The notes: generated by a model from the letters alone, not told the origin. Counted from the stretch's first letter, positions 8,144 through 16,413 are shown. The stretch: 32,204 bases of DNA from Nostoc sp. S13 (GCF_029379315.1 NZ_JAQYWQ010000084.1:1-32204), one strand, 5' to 3'. Numbers and translations are program-made.

Positions 8144-8938
8144 TCAAGCGCTATGTGGAATACGTTCAATTTCAGCATATCCACTGAAAATAAGTTTTTG
8201 ACCTTCAGTTTCTAATCGGTTTAGCCGCATTTTCACGCCATCCAAGTCAAAACGATCCAAATCGACCATATTATCCAAAATTTCTACCAGCGCCACGCTC
8301 AAGGTTTGCGAAATTTCCCGTTGCGCTTGTGGCACTTGGTCAAGTTCAATTTTCGGATCTTTGAAAGAAACCCGCCGCCGCCTTTCAATGCCTATGCTTA
8401 AGGTCATACTCAGGGGCACGAGTTCGCCATTGTTTAAATCTGCTTTTGCTACAAGCTGCAACCGATTTTCAGGTAATAGCTGTACCTGAACTTCGGTAAA
8501 GGAGACTGGTTCACCGCCAGATAATGCTGTCAGGGATGGTACGGTGAGATTAAGCAGGCGCTTTTTGACCAGTTCCGCATTAAAGGCTTGGTTGATGCCT
8601 GCTTCTGATAGAATTACCTGAGCGATCGCTTGAGTGGGTTGCTTAAGATTGAGTTTGCCCTTTAAAACTGAGCCGAAGTCAATAGCCACCGCATCGGTTT
8701 CAAAAGACATCTCCTCTACCGCGAAATCTTTCCGAATCACCAAGTCACGACCGCTCATTTTAAAGCTATCAATGCTGCCTTGCAAGAGTTTGCTGGAGGG
8801 GTAGCAGCGCACAAAGACTTCTACTGACTCGCTTTGGGTAAACAGGTGGCGAATCGTTTGGCTGGCGACTGTGTTGAGCATCCGCTCTCCCCAATCTGTG
8901 CCTTTAGGATCTTGTAAACCAGTAAGTCCGCCGAACAT
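8144..8938 (-). CDS. DUF2993 (LmeA-like) domain protein
   Basis: A 264-residue protein of the DUF2993 family, widespread in cyanobacteria and Actinobacteria. In mycobacteria a member (LmeA) binds phospholipid and helps mannan elongation; the cyanobacterial role is unknown. The features I use are the start MFGGLTGLQDPKGTDWGERM, the repeated beta-strand pattern with FGSVLKGKLNLKQPTQAIAQ near residue 88, and the C-terminal FSGYAEI strand. It has no signal peptide or membrane helix at the N-terminus, unlike actinobacterial members, so it probably acts in the cytoplasm or as a peripheral membrane protein. The ATG at 8938 is the first in frame. Transcription converges on ugd with a shared terminator. 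Confidence 0.8.
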   Translation of the reverse strand: MFGGLTGLQDPKGTDWGERMLNTVASQTIRHLFTQSESVEVFVRCYPSSKLLQGSIDSFKMSGRDLVIRKDFAVEEMSFETDAVAIDFGSVLKGKLNLKQPTQAIAQVILSEAGINQAFNAELVKKRLLNLTVPSLTALSGGEPVSFTEVQVQLLPENRLQLVAKADLNNGELVPLSMTLSIGIERRRRVSFKDPKIELDQVPQAQREISQTLSVALVEILDNMVDLDRFDLDGVKMRLNRLETEGQKLIFSGYAEIERIPHSA

Positions 8939-9096
8939 GTGGTTTTGGGTCTCTAGAAGTTATTTGTACTTTTGTAACAAATTGTCAAGGATACAGCAAG
9001 CGATCCCGTGATTAATTGTGCTGATGGGTAAGTATGAGATGGCTGATGGCAAATAGTTAAATGTGTCAAATATTACTAATCTGATGAAATAATATG

Positions 9097-9108
9097 AATG
9101 CTAGCATT
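9097..9108. promoter_or_regulatory. 12-bp perfect palindrome upstream of the Phd remnant, possible operator
   Basis: AATGCTAGCATT is a perfect palindrome 35 bp before the ATG of the Phd-like remnant. Phd/YefM antitoxins usually autoregulate through short palindromes at this place. This is an inference from position only. Confidence 0.35.
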
Positions 9109-9142
9109 ATATTTAGTGCAAATTTAATGCATAATCAAAGTC

Positions 9143-9313
9143 ATGCTGAACATTGTTCGAGATATTCACTCCCTCTCAAGCTTCAAGCGCAATACTTCTA
9201 AATTTATTCAGCTAATGAAGGAAACTGGACAACCGGTGGTGTTAACCGTGAATGGCAAAGCAGAAAAATTACCAAAAATCCCTCAACCAATCTGGAAGAG
9301 GGATTTTTGGTAG
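9143..9313 (+). pseudogene. Truncated Phd/YefM-type antitoxin remnant
   Basis: The first 41 codons read like the N-terminal DNA-binding part of a Phd/YefM antitoxin: MLNIVRDIHSLSSFKRNT, then FIQLMKETGQPVVLTVNGKA. Cyanobacterial homologues continue with a toxin-binding C-terminal half (about 80-90 residues in all). Here the reading frame enters a perfect 15-bp inverted repeat (9270-9284 with 9298-9312) and stops after 56 residues. No toxin ORF follows. It is best read as a degraded antitoxin interrupted by, or fused to, a small palindrome. It is too short to appear among longer ORFs, but the family resemblance over the first 40 residues is strong. Confidence 0.65.
9270..9312 (+). terminator. 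Perfect 15-bp hairpin at the end of the antitoxin remnant
   Basis: TACCAAAAATCCCTC pairs perfectly with GAGGGATTTTTGGTA around a 13-base loop. It overlaps the last codons and the stop of the remnant. It may be a terminator or the residue of a palindromic insertion; the stem is 100 percent matched, which suggests it is recent or maintained. Confidence 0.6.
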
Positions 9314-9374
9314 CGACCTGCAATACTGATCGCTCAAACCGAGGAAAAGCAGGCTGCTAGGTCAATTTATAAAC

Positions 9375-10541
9375 CTAAGGGGTGCAAGGAGAAGTACCAT
9401 AAACAGTATTTACGCAAGTATTTACAACACCTGTAGACACAGTTTTAATGGGTGCGGGAAGAGGAGCATATCCGAGAGATGTAACGAAAGTATCCCCAGC
9501 TGATCCCAAAGCCAAGGTGATCAAGGTTTTAATACCACTTGCTATGCTAGCATCTGAATATATGTCATAAAACAAGAAATAAGTTGCTGTGGAAATGGGA
9601 TAAGCAAGTGGACGGGTTGGATCGTTCAAATTATCAATTCTAATCAGCCTGTTATTGGGATTAGCACCGTATTTTACGATAGTTCCACCTAGAAGAGCCT
9701 CTGTAATTGCAGATGTTGAGGGAGCAGTGTAATTACCTGACTTGTTACGTAAGACTGCCGCAGGTAGACTTTTGCTTAAACGGGTAGCACTATCTACATA
9801 ACCAATAGCACCTTTAGTAGTTGCGATCGCAGTGGCTACACCACCACCACCACTAGCGCCAATGAAAGTACTTGGCCAACTAACAGTTGTACCCGCTCCT
9901 TTTTTCCATACATCAGCTGCTGGAATACCTGGAGTTGCAGCAGGCTTACATGCAGTATTGAGATGACTAGTTAAAACAAAAGTGCTACCACTTGAGTCAG
10001 TACGATGTACAACTTTGATGGGTAGAATTGCAATTATTGCACCGCCGTTATCTGCACTAATGCTGGTATTGTTCCAATTCGTGATGCTACCGTTCAAAAT
10101 ACCACAGTAACTAGCTCGTGAAAGCTTGATTCCACCTGCTGGTATAGTAAGACCACTAGCGTTATAAGCTAATGTGATTCCAACACCGATCACAGGCACT
10201 TGGACGTAAGAGCCACGACCGCCACTAACTGTTTCTGTACCTGCTACAGGGTCGTCACTAGCTGCAAAAGATATTGGGCCAGGAGTACCCGATGGTGGGG
10301 TTTGAGTGAAAAAAGCTGTTAATCCTGCGCCACTACCAACTGGAGAATATGTGATGTTCGGATAGAGTGTTTTTAAACCTGCAAATAAAGGATTTACAGT
10401 GCTTGCACCTACACCATTAACTACGGTCTGAGCTAGAGATATCTGAGTAGCAGATTGACCTGCTACTAAACCAATTGTGATGGCAAGTACAGAAATTGAA
10501 CTTGCCAAATGGGTCAATTGACGATTAGGATAAAAAGCCAT
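9375..10541 (-). CDS. PstS-like phosphate-binding protein, secreted or periplasmic
   Basis: A 388-residue substrate-binding protein of the PstS/DING type. The signal peptide runs to about residue 40 (hydrophobic ISVLAITIGLVAG, likely cleaved after SLA). No lipobox Cys is present. Phosphate-site segments are visible in order: GASTVNPLFAGL, GSGAGLTAFF, FAASDDPVA, and RTDSSGSTFVLTSHL with the conserved Arg, Asp and Ser. The C-terminus adds two Cys in CVNTVYGTSPC. I use the ATG at 10541 because GGAG lies 6 bases upstream; a GTG 33 bases earlier is also open. It stands alone: no pstC, pstA, pstB or phoU is in the window, so it may be an extra scavenging protein or have a non-transport role. Ligand identity is inferred from the family. 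Confidence 0.85.
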   Translation of the reverse strand: MAFYPNRQLTHLASSISVLAITIGLVAGQSATQISLAQTVVNGVGASTVNPLFAGLKTLYPNITYSPVGSGAGLTAFFTQTPPSGTPGPISFAASDDPVAGTETVSGGRGSYVQVPVIGVGITLAYNASGLTIPAGGIKLSRASYCGILNGSITNWNNTSISADNGGAIIAILPIKVVHRTDSSGSTFVLTSHLNTACKPAATPGIPAADVWKKGAGTTVSWPSTFIGASGGGGVATAIATTKGAIGYVDSATRLSKSLPAAVLRNKSGNYTAPSTSAITEALLGGTIVKYGANPNNRLIRIDNLNDPTRPLAYPISTATYFLFYDIYSDASIASGIKTLITLALGSAGDTFVTSLGYAPLPAPIKTVSTGVVNTCVNTVYGTSPCTP

Positions 10542-11227
10542 ATCTTGCTCCTTCAAATTAATTTCCGGTTCCACACCATATCAAATGCAAATCAACTGTC
10601 AAACTGGTGATTATAAATCACCTTCTCTCAGCTCAAAAACTGGCATGAAAAAGGTTATTGATCAATCAATAGTTTGCACAAAACGCTGAAAAATGTAGAG
10701 CTAGAGCAAATTAAAGGCAAAACTTTAAATATGTAAGAAGGCATTAAGAGCAGTAAAGAGTCATGGGAATTCTGTTCTTATTGAAACTTCCAAACCTCTC
10801 AAAACATTCCAAATATAATATAAGCTGCCCGACAAATGCCAGTATTAGCATCAGTTGCTATAACAGGGAACTACAGTATTTTTGGTAAGAAATTAAAACT
10901 GTAATCCTCTACCTACGCTCTACAGTTCATCATAAAATTCAACAAGTGTGAGTTAGGTTAATATTAAATTTTGCTTATGGATTAATTAAATTTTTCTAGA
11001 GTTATTTCAAGCTATCGCGTACTACGGGGTATGAGAATCATTGGAACAGAAAACTAGGAATAGCTCAAAAGTATTGTTGTGTAAGGCTTTTATTGAGGAT
11101 TGTAGTAGCTCACTTGGATAATCGCCAAGTAACTGTTTAACGATAAATCAAGGGTTTTAGCGCCAAAATTTTTTGTAGTATTTGTGTAATGGCTGGGCTT
11201 TTTCATGCGGTGTAGCGTCGCCCAGTA
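10542..11227. other. AT-rich spacer without a recognisable gene
   Basis: 686 bp upstream of the PstS-like gene. I find no credible ORF and no clear Pho box array. Small structures only: a 10-bp palindrome ATTGATCAAT at about 10657 and a 6-bp stem ACTTGG/CCAAGT at about 11112. Confidence 0.5.
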
Positions 11228-11449
11228 TCAACGATAATCATACTTAGCTTTCAAGCCATCTCTCAAAATTGACTTATAATTTACAGACAGATCCGAATCT
11301 GCCTCACCACAACCGATAAAGCCTGTTTGGGTCAGCATTGACAATGCATTCTTTTGTTGCTGGTGAAGCTGCTGGTAATATAATTCAAGGGCAGACTTAA
11401 TCACATCTGTTACTGCCTGATTAGTCTGCTGTTGGATGTAAGGCATCAT
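11228..11449 (-). CDS. Orphan ribbon-helix-helix antitoxin-like protein
   Basis: 73 residues. The helical segment QQQTNQAVTDVIKSALELYY matches the two helices of RHH antitoxins paired with PIN toxins in cyanobacteria. The tail FIGCGEADSDLSVNYKSILR followed by a K-Y-D-x-R end is the family's characteristic toxin-wrapping tail. The N-terminal DNA-binding beta-strand expected before the first helix is missing: the frame upstream of the ATG at 11449 stays open for only about 13 codons before a TAG and does not encode it. No toxin ORF lies on either side. It is probably a decaying or solitary antitoxin; DNA binding is doubtful. Confidence 0.62.
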   Translation of the reverse strand: MMPYIQQQTNQAVTDVIKSALELYYQQLHQQQKNALSMLTQTGFIGCGEADSDLSVNYKSILRDGLKAKYDYR

Positions 11450-11601
11450 GTAAAAATAAGTTGTACAAAATTTATTTGGAATAGCTTGCTAAATCTAGCT
11501 TTCACACAAAAATTGCTCAGGTTATTTTTACACAAATCCTAAGCTAGTTTATCAACATACTCTTCATCTAATCGCGTATTAATTCGCATCGTTAGGTTCG
11601 C

Positions 11602-11624
11602 TTGTCATACAAATCGTATGACAA
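11602..11624. terminator. Hairpin downstream of cinA
   Basis: TTGTCATAC and GTATGACAA form a perfect 9-bp stem with a 5-base loop, 15 bp beyond the cinA stop. There is no strong T tract on the minus strand, so terminator function is likely but not certain. Confidence 0.5.
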
Positions 11625-11638
11625 ACTTAACATACCTC

Positions 11639-12889
11639 CTACCTCGTCAACAACTTCCGCCGCAGATTATCTAACGCTGCATTCGCACTCACATGACGAA
11701 TTAAATTTCGACCTCGCACTGTACCAAACTGATACTCAAAACTTGCGACTTCATCCTTTGGCCCAGCTAAACCAACGTAAACTAAACCCACCGGCTTAGT
11801 ATCTGTGCCTCCAGTTGGGCCAGCAATACCAGTGATACTCAATCCCCAAGTTGTTGCAAGGCGGGTTTTGACTCCAATTGCCATTTGCTCTGCAACGGTA
11901 GCACTTACCGCCCCAAATTTATCTAAATCTTCTGGGTTAACCCCCAGTAGTCCAACCTTCACCGAATTGTCATAAGAAATTACTCCACCCCAAAAGTAGT
12001 CAGAACTCCCAGAAATATCAGTCAACACTTGCCCTAAACCGCCACCAGTGCAAGATTCTGCCACCGAAAGCGTTTCTTTTGATGCCCGCAACAACTGACC
12101 GACCACGGTAGCAAGAGTATCATTATTGATGCCGTAAAAATCTAGTCCGGCAATTTCTTTAATTTGTTTCTCAATGGGCGCAATTAGGGCTTCTGCTGCT
12201 GCTTCTGAAGTTGCTTTAGCAGAAACTCGCAATCTGACTTCCCCCTTACCTGCATAAGGGGCTACTGTGGGATTTGGCAACTTCAAATAGGAAGCAACTT
12301 TTTCCGCCAAAGCCGATTCACCAATACCCCAAAATTTTAAACTCCGGCTGTAAATAATTTCTTTACCCCAACCTTGACTTTTGAGAAAGGGGACGGCTGT
12401 TTCTTCCCACATCGGATGCATTTCACTGGGAACACCGGGAAAGGTAAAAATCGTGATTTCAGGGCGGGGTTGCCAAATGATACCGGGTGCTGTTCCAGTC
12501 GGGTTGGGTAGAATTTCTGCACCTTGGGGAATCAAAGCTTGCTTGCGATTACTTGGTGACATAACTCGACCACGTTGGCCGAATTTCTGGATTATGTCTT
12601 CGATGATGTCAGAGCGTTCTACCAAGGGGACTTTAAAAAAATCGGCGATCGTTTCGCAGGTGAGGTCATCTGGTGTCGGGCCGAGTCCACCAGTGAAAAT
12701 GAGAATTTGCGCTCTGGAAATAGCAATTTCTATAACTTGCTTCAACCGTTCTGGATTATCCCCAACCACTGTTTGATAGTAGTGGGGGATACCTAGTTGC
12801 GCTAATTGTTGGGCGAGATATTGAGCATTGCCGTTGAGGATATCTCCTAGCAGCAGTTCAGTACCAACACAAATAATTTCTGCACTCAT
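11639..12889 (-). CDS. cinA: CinA family protein (nicotinamide-nucleotide amidase)
   Basis: A 416-residue two-domain protein. The N-terminal MoaB/MogA-like domain (MSAEIICVGTELLLGDILNG, then IFTGGLGPTPDDLT) has ADP-ribose pyrophosphatase activity in characterised CinA proteins. The C-terminal PncC-type amidase domain carries the S279 region VAESCTGGGLGQ and the conserved SITGIAGPTGGT. Together they salvage pyridine nucleotides by deamidating NMN to NaMN. The length is standard. It lies downstream of glyA on the same strand, but the two are separated by about 150 bp of heptamer repeats, so cotranscription is uncertain. ATG start at 12889. Confidence 0.93.
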   Translation of the reverse strand: MSAEIICVGTELLLGDILNGNAQYLAQQLAQLGIPHYYQTVVGDNPERLKQVIEIAISRAQILIFTGGLGPTPDDLTCETIADFFKVPLVERSDIIEDIIQKFGQRGRVMSPSNRKQALIPQGAEILPNPTGTAPGIIWQPRPEITIFTFPGVPSEMHPMWEETAVPFLKSQGWGKEIIYSRSLKFWGIGESALAEKVASYLKLPNPTVAPYAGKGEVRLRVSAKATSEAAAEALIAPIEKQIKEIAGLDFYGINNDTLATVVGQLLRASKETLSVAESCTGGGLGQVLTDISGSSDYFWGGVISYDNSVKVGLLGVNPEDLDKFGAVSATVAEQMAIGVKTRLATTWGLSITGIAGPTGGTDTKPVGLVYVGLAGPKDEVASFEYQFGTVRGRNLIRHVSANAALDNLRRKLLTR

Positions 12890-12910
12890 TGGGTAAAGGG
12901 AGAGAGAGGG

Positions 12911-12953
12911 AGTGGGGAGTGGGGAGTGGGGAGTGGGGAGTGGGGAGTGGGGA
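12911..12953. repeat. Heptamer tandem array (AGTGGGG)6
   Basis: Six perfect AGTGGGG units followed by a partial unit, 22 bp upstream of the cinA start codon. The array is strongly purine-biased on +, hence G/A-rich on one strand and C/T-rich on the other. Confidence 0.95.
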
Positions 12954-12984
12954 GGCAGGGGAGGAAGAACTATTGATTATTGAA

Positions 12985-13040
12985 CAATGCCCAATAGCCA
13001 ATGCCCAATGCCCCATGCCCCATGCCCCATGCCCTATGCC
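12985..13040. repeat. Degenerate heptamer array (ATGCCCC/ATGCCCA/ATGCCCT)
   Basis: Seven-base units that change one base at a time along the array, from ATGCCCA through ATGCCCC to ATGCCCT. It ends exactly at the glyA stop codon. The GCCCAAT array at position 1 is the same family in another phase. Confidence 0.85.
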
Positions 13041-14324
13041 CTATGCTAGTGCTGGTACAGGAATTTCCAGGTGAGGATATAAGGGGAAGCGATCGCACAA
13101 TGCTGCTACCCGTTGCCGACAATCTTTGGTAACTACGTCGGAATCTGGAGAAAGCAGGCGATCGCTAATAATATTACCAATCTCGGTAAATTCTGCTACT
13201 CCTAAGCCCCGCGTGGTCATTGCCGGCGAACCTAACCTCAGTCCACTAGTCACAAATGGCGACTGCGGATCAAAGGGAACTGTATTTTTGTTAGCAGTAA
13301 TATTCACTGTACTAACTAGCTGATCCGCTTGCTTACCCGTCATCCCAATAGAACGTAAATCCACGAGCATCAAGTGGTTATCAGTGCCATTTGACACTAG
13401 TTTTAAACCCCGATTTTGCAGTTGTTCTGCCAAAGTTCGAGCATTTTCAATCACTTGGGCAGAATAGGTTTTAAACTCAGGCTTCAGGGCTTCTCCAAAA
13501 GCTACTGCCTTACCAGCAATGACGTGTTCCAATGGCCCGCCTTGGTTGCCAGGAAAAACAGCTTTATCTAGCTTTTTACCTAGTTCTGCGTCGCTGGTCA
13601 AGATTAAACCACCTCTAGGGCCGCGTAGAGTCTTATGTGTAGTTGTTGTTACTACATGACAATGAGGAATGGGATCAGGATGAAGCCCACTAGCAACTAA
13701 ACCAGCAATGTGGGCAATATCGCCAAGTAAGTAAGCGCCGATTTCATCAGCAATGCTACGGAACTTTTCAAAGTCAATTATACGGGAATAAGCCGAATAA
13801 CCACAAATCAGCAGCTTAGGACGCTCCCTCAGCGCCAGCTCCCGAATTTGGTCGTAGTCAAGTTGTTCTGTTTGTTCGCTGACACCGTAGTGGCTAACTT
13901 GAAACCACTTACCTGAGACATTTACAGGTGAACCGTGGGTGAGATGTCCTCCATGAGACAAATCCATCCCCATAATTTTGTCCCCTGGTTGCAGCAGCGA
14001 TAGGAATACTGCAAAATTGGCCTGTGCGCCAGAATGCGGTTGCACATTCGCATGAGCAGCACCAAATATCTGTTTAGCGCGGTTGATCGCTAGTTGCTCG
14101 ATTTTGTCGATAAACTCACAACCGCCATAGTAGCGTTTACCAGGTAATCCCTCGGCATATTTATTTGTCAGTACCGAACCTTGAGCCGCCAGTACAGCAG
14201 CAGAGGTAAAGTTTTCACTAGCAATCAACTCCAAGTGGTCTCGCTGACGCTGTAGTTCGTCGTTGATTAACTCCGCGATCGCCGGATCAGTGGAGGCAAG
14301 AAAGTCTGAATTAGTCCTAGTCAC
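13041..14324 (-). CDS. glyA: Serine hydroxymethyltransferase
   Basis: A 427-residue PLP enzyme that interconverts serine plus tetrahydrofolate with glycine plus methylene-THF in the cytosol; it feeds one-carbon metabolism and photorespiratory glycine turnover. The internal aldimine Lys231 lies in T-T-T-T-H-K-T-L-R-G-P-R-G-G. Other family marks are HLELIASENF near residue 31, YAEGLPGKRYYGG and QPHSGAQANFAVF. The start is a GTG with AAGGAT about 9 bases upstream. The length is normal. Its stop codon abuts a heptamer array, so the 3' UTR is repetitive. Confidence 0.96.
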   Translation of the reverse strand: MTRTNSDFLASTDPAIAELINDELQRQRDHLELIASENFTSAAVLAAQGSVLTNKYAEGLPGKRYYGGCEFIDKIEQLAINRAKQIFGAAHANVQPHSGAQANFAVFLSLLQPGDKIMGMDLSHGGHLTHGSPVNVSGKWFQVSHYGVSEQTEQLDYDQIRELALRERPKLLICGYSAYSRIIDFEKFRSIADEIGAYLLGDIAHIAGLVASGLHPDPIPHCHVVTTTTHKTLRGPRGGLILTSDAELGKKLDKAVFPGNQGGPLEHVIAGKAVAFGEALKPEFKTYSAQVIENARTLAEQLQNRGLKLVSNGTDNHLMLVDLRSIGMTGKQADQLVSTVNITANKNTVPFDPQSPFVTSGLRLGSPAMTTRGLGVAEFTEIGNIISDRLLSPDSDVVTKDCRQRVAALCDRFPLYPHLEIPVPALA

Positions 14325-14893
14325 TTCAATTATCCTTGTGGAAATTTGTACAACGGCTGATTTTAGTTGGATATAGCACCTAACAGTCCATTTTCAAGAG
14401 TCTATAGCCCAAAGTCTATAGTTTAATGATTTTGACTGCTCTACGGAGGCAATTAATCGTCTCCGCAGTATGGAGGTTTATTTGTGCCAACTTATTTATT
14501 ATTAGACCCAAGCTAGATTAATGCATTAATGATCATAACCTTGCTTTTTGAACCTGCGTTAATTGAACTTTTCTGCGATCGCTTCTATGTGATCCAAAGT
14601 TGAGCCCTTCAGTGTAACAGCGTAGTAAATTCCAAGTCAGGAGTTGGGAATATACAAAGACTGGGGATGGTGTAAAAAAGTGGGCAAGTGGCAGCAAGAT
14701 TGTAAGTTGAACGTGAATTTGACGAACTAAAAAATACCAGGAGGCAGAGTAGGTAAGTCTTGTAGGTAAAGTTTACTTCCATTGTGCCAGCCCAGAGAAT
14801 TCTTGCGTCATTGTTAAGCGATCGCTCAATTCCTACGTTCTACGCTGTAAAACTTAAGATAATGTTTGTAAAGTCTAATTTGAGGAAGGCAGA
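14325..14893. other. Spacer upstream of glyA, no gene seen
   Basis: I see no gene. It holds a direct repeat of AGTCTATAG near 14400-14420 and a perfect 14-bp palindrome ATTAATGCATTAAT at 14517-14530. The one long frame at 14784-15152 runs through inverted repeats and resembles nothing. Confidence 0.5.
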
Positions 14894-15066
14894 AGACAGA
14901 GGGCAGTTATTGCAGGAGGAATACTGGGAGCATCTCATTTTCGTAAAAAGCCTTGTAAAACCTCACCCCAACCCACTCCGAACCCACGGAGAGGCAGCAA
15001 GAGTCTTGTTTCTCATCTGGTATATTTTTTTTCACTCAGATGCTCCCGGAATACTGCCCTCTGTCT
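14894..15066. repeat. Fold-back element, 173 bp
   Basis: AGACAGAGGGCAGT (14894-14907) pairs perfectly with ACTGCCCTCTGTCT (15053-15066). Just inside, GGGAGCATCT (14926-14935) pairs with AGATGCTCCC (15038-15047). The whole can form a long interrupted hairpin. No flanking target duplication is obvious and no ORF is present, so it is a MITE-like or decayed element. Confidence 0.7.
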
Positions 15067-15091
15067 CAATGAAGAATGCTGAGTTAAAAGG

Positions 15092-15138
15092 CCGCCCACA
15101 AGGGGCGGGGTATCTGACAAAGCCGAATTACCAGATAC
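15092..15138. repeat. Two small stems between the fold-back element and ycf54
   Basis: CCGCCC/GGGCGG (15092-15108) is a GC-rich 6-bp stem. GTATCTG (15110-15116) pairs with CAGATAC (15132-15138). Either could end transcription from ycf54, which reads toward them. Confidence 0.45.
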
Positions 15139-15217
15139 TTTTGAGGGAATAGGGCATGGCGGTTCGCGTTCTGTATTACCTGTCACCTGTAACCTGTCCC
15201 CTAACTCAATACTTAGA

Positions 15218-15547
15218 TCAGGAAACAGTAGCCAACGATGCCAAGGCATCTGGTATTGTCTCAGAAGGAGCCTGGAATTCACCAGTGATGACGTACTCTA
15301 AACGCAGTTTTAACCAAGTAATAAATTGGGGATTAGTGGAAATAATCGCTACTGCTGGTTGGGGACACTTCGCCTTTAGCTCTGTAAACTGCGGTGTTTC
15401 CAAGAAAGCTGGTTGCTCAACCAACCAAAAATCTATTTGTTTTTCTTGCTCGTGGTAGTGACGGGTGCGCTCTTTGATAACTTCGTGTATCGGTTCTTCT
15501 TGAAGAAGAAAGCGTTGACTGGCCAAAACGTAATAGTATGTTTGCAT
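15218..15547 (-). CDS. ycf54: Ycf54, Mg-protoporphyrin IX monomethyl ester cyclase accessory protein
   Basis: A 109-residue protein matching Ycf54 (DUF2488), which is also encoded in red-algal plastids. It binds and stabilises the AcsF/CycI subunit of the oxygen-dependent cyclase that forms ring E of chlorophyll. Recognised by YYYVLASQRFLLQEEP near the start, KQIDFWLVEQPAFLETP in the middle, and WLKLRLEYVITGEFQAPSE followed by IPDALASL at the end. The frame offers two ATGs six bases apart. I choose the second (15547) because AAAGG lies 6 bases before it and because homologues begin M-x-T-Y-Y-Y. The next gene upstream on the same strand encodes a pathogen-related-protein homologue, 66 bp away. 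Confidence 0.9.
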   Translation of the reverse strand: MQTYYYVLASQRFLLQEEPIHEVIKERTRHYHEQEKQIDFWLVEQPAFLETPQFTELKAKCPQPAVAIISTNPQFITWLKLRLEYVITGEFQAPSETIPDALASLATVS

Positions 15548-15613
15548 TTTCATCCTTTGATTGTCTATGTAAATAATTTAAGGGTACAGTGCTACAATCT
15601 GTACCCCTAAAAA

Positions 15614-16333
15614 CTAACTTTTGGGGGATTTCTTGAACCAAGAACTGAACGGACAAGCACTTCTCTGGTTTTCAGCTTTTGTCTGTTTGCCACCAGATGT
15701 TAGCTTTTCCAAGAACAGACTATTGTCAAAGTAGTGTTCTAAGGAAACAATCTTCAAGTCATCGCTAACTTTTGCAATGCTCATGCCGATAATTTCTACT
15801 GTCTCTCCAGTCGGTGCATGGTCTTTATATTCTCCATTAAAATGTCCCCAATGCCGCCATTTGAATGTCACATTTGGTGGCCCTGAAAAAACTTCCACCA
15901 CTTCCCAAGGAAATCCTTGGGGAAATGTTGTGTAGAAGAGTTTTCCGGATGATTCAAAGGTTTCTTCTGAAGCCTTGTAATGTTCTGAATCAGCCATAAA
16001 TAAATTGTAAGTACCTTGGGCTGATACATCTGCTGCTGTGTACTCTACTCCACCATTGGTACTCACACGAAACTTGTCATTCACAATAGACAGCCACTGT
16101 TGCGGGTTAGCTTTGAAGGATACCTCCATCTCAAAGGTTCGTACTAAGTTTTGTACGATCGCTTCCAGTGTACCTTCAAGGTGATTGTAGTTACTTTCTT
16201 GGGCGAGATTCTCGTTTGAACGAGAATAATCAGGCGGTGTTTGATCGCGCCACTCGACATCAGTGCTTTCTGCTATCACCTTATCTCTATCTTGTACCCA
16301 AAGCGGCAGGTTGTTAGATTGTGTTGCGCTCAT
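15614..16333 (-). CDS. Homologue of plant pathogen-related protein (SnoaL/NTF2-like fold)
   Basis: A 239-residue soluble protein. From about residue 50 onward it reads like the barley-type pathogen-related protein family: the phrases ASEETFESSGKLF, FPQGFPWEVVEVFSGPP, FKWRHWGHFNGEYKDHAPTG and SLEHYFDNS are nearly those of the plant proteins as I remember them. The fold is SnoaL/NTF2-like, and no catalytic function is proven for the family. The N-terminal 50 residues (LPLWVQDRDKVIAES, then WRDQTPPDYS) are also shared with the plant form. The C-terminal extension after about residue 210, rich in K, S and Q, is extra. I use the ATG at 16333; a TTG 51 bases earlier is open. Neighbours are ycf54 downstream and pdxJ upstream. 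Confidence 0.72.
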   Translation of the reverse strand: MSATQSNNLPLWVQDRDKVIAESTDVEWRDQTPPDYSRSNENLAQESNYNHLEGTLEAIVQNLVRTFEMEVSFKANPQQWLSIVNDKFRVSTNGGVEYTAADVSAQGTYNLFMADSEHYKASEETFESSGKLFYTTFPQGFPWEVVEVFSGPPNVTFKWRHWGHFNGEYKDHAPTGETVEIIGMSIAKVSDDLKIVSLEHYFDNSLFLEKLTSGGKQTKAENQRSACPFSSWFKKSPKS

Positions 16334-16413
16334 AGAAGTTCTTGCTGAAGATTTGATCCCAATTTCTAGATTTCGCAGAGACAATCCCTCAGTTTAAAGG
16401 AGTGGGGAGTAAG

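Noticed and set aside
10542..10980. Pho box upstream of the PstS-like gene
   Set aside because: Only one weak TTAACCTAA-like match, about 400 bp away, with no direct repeats.
12911..13040. Heptamer arrays as a CRISPR-like array
   Set aside because: Units are 7 bp with no spacers, and no cas genes are present.
14784..15152. 122-codon open frame in the glyA-ycf54 spacer
   Set aside because: It runs through a long inverted repeat and several palindromes, resembles no protein, and its translation is mixed low-complexity.
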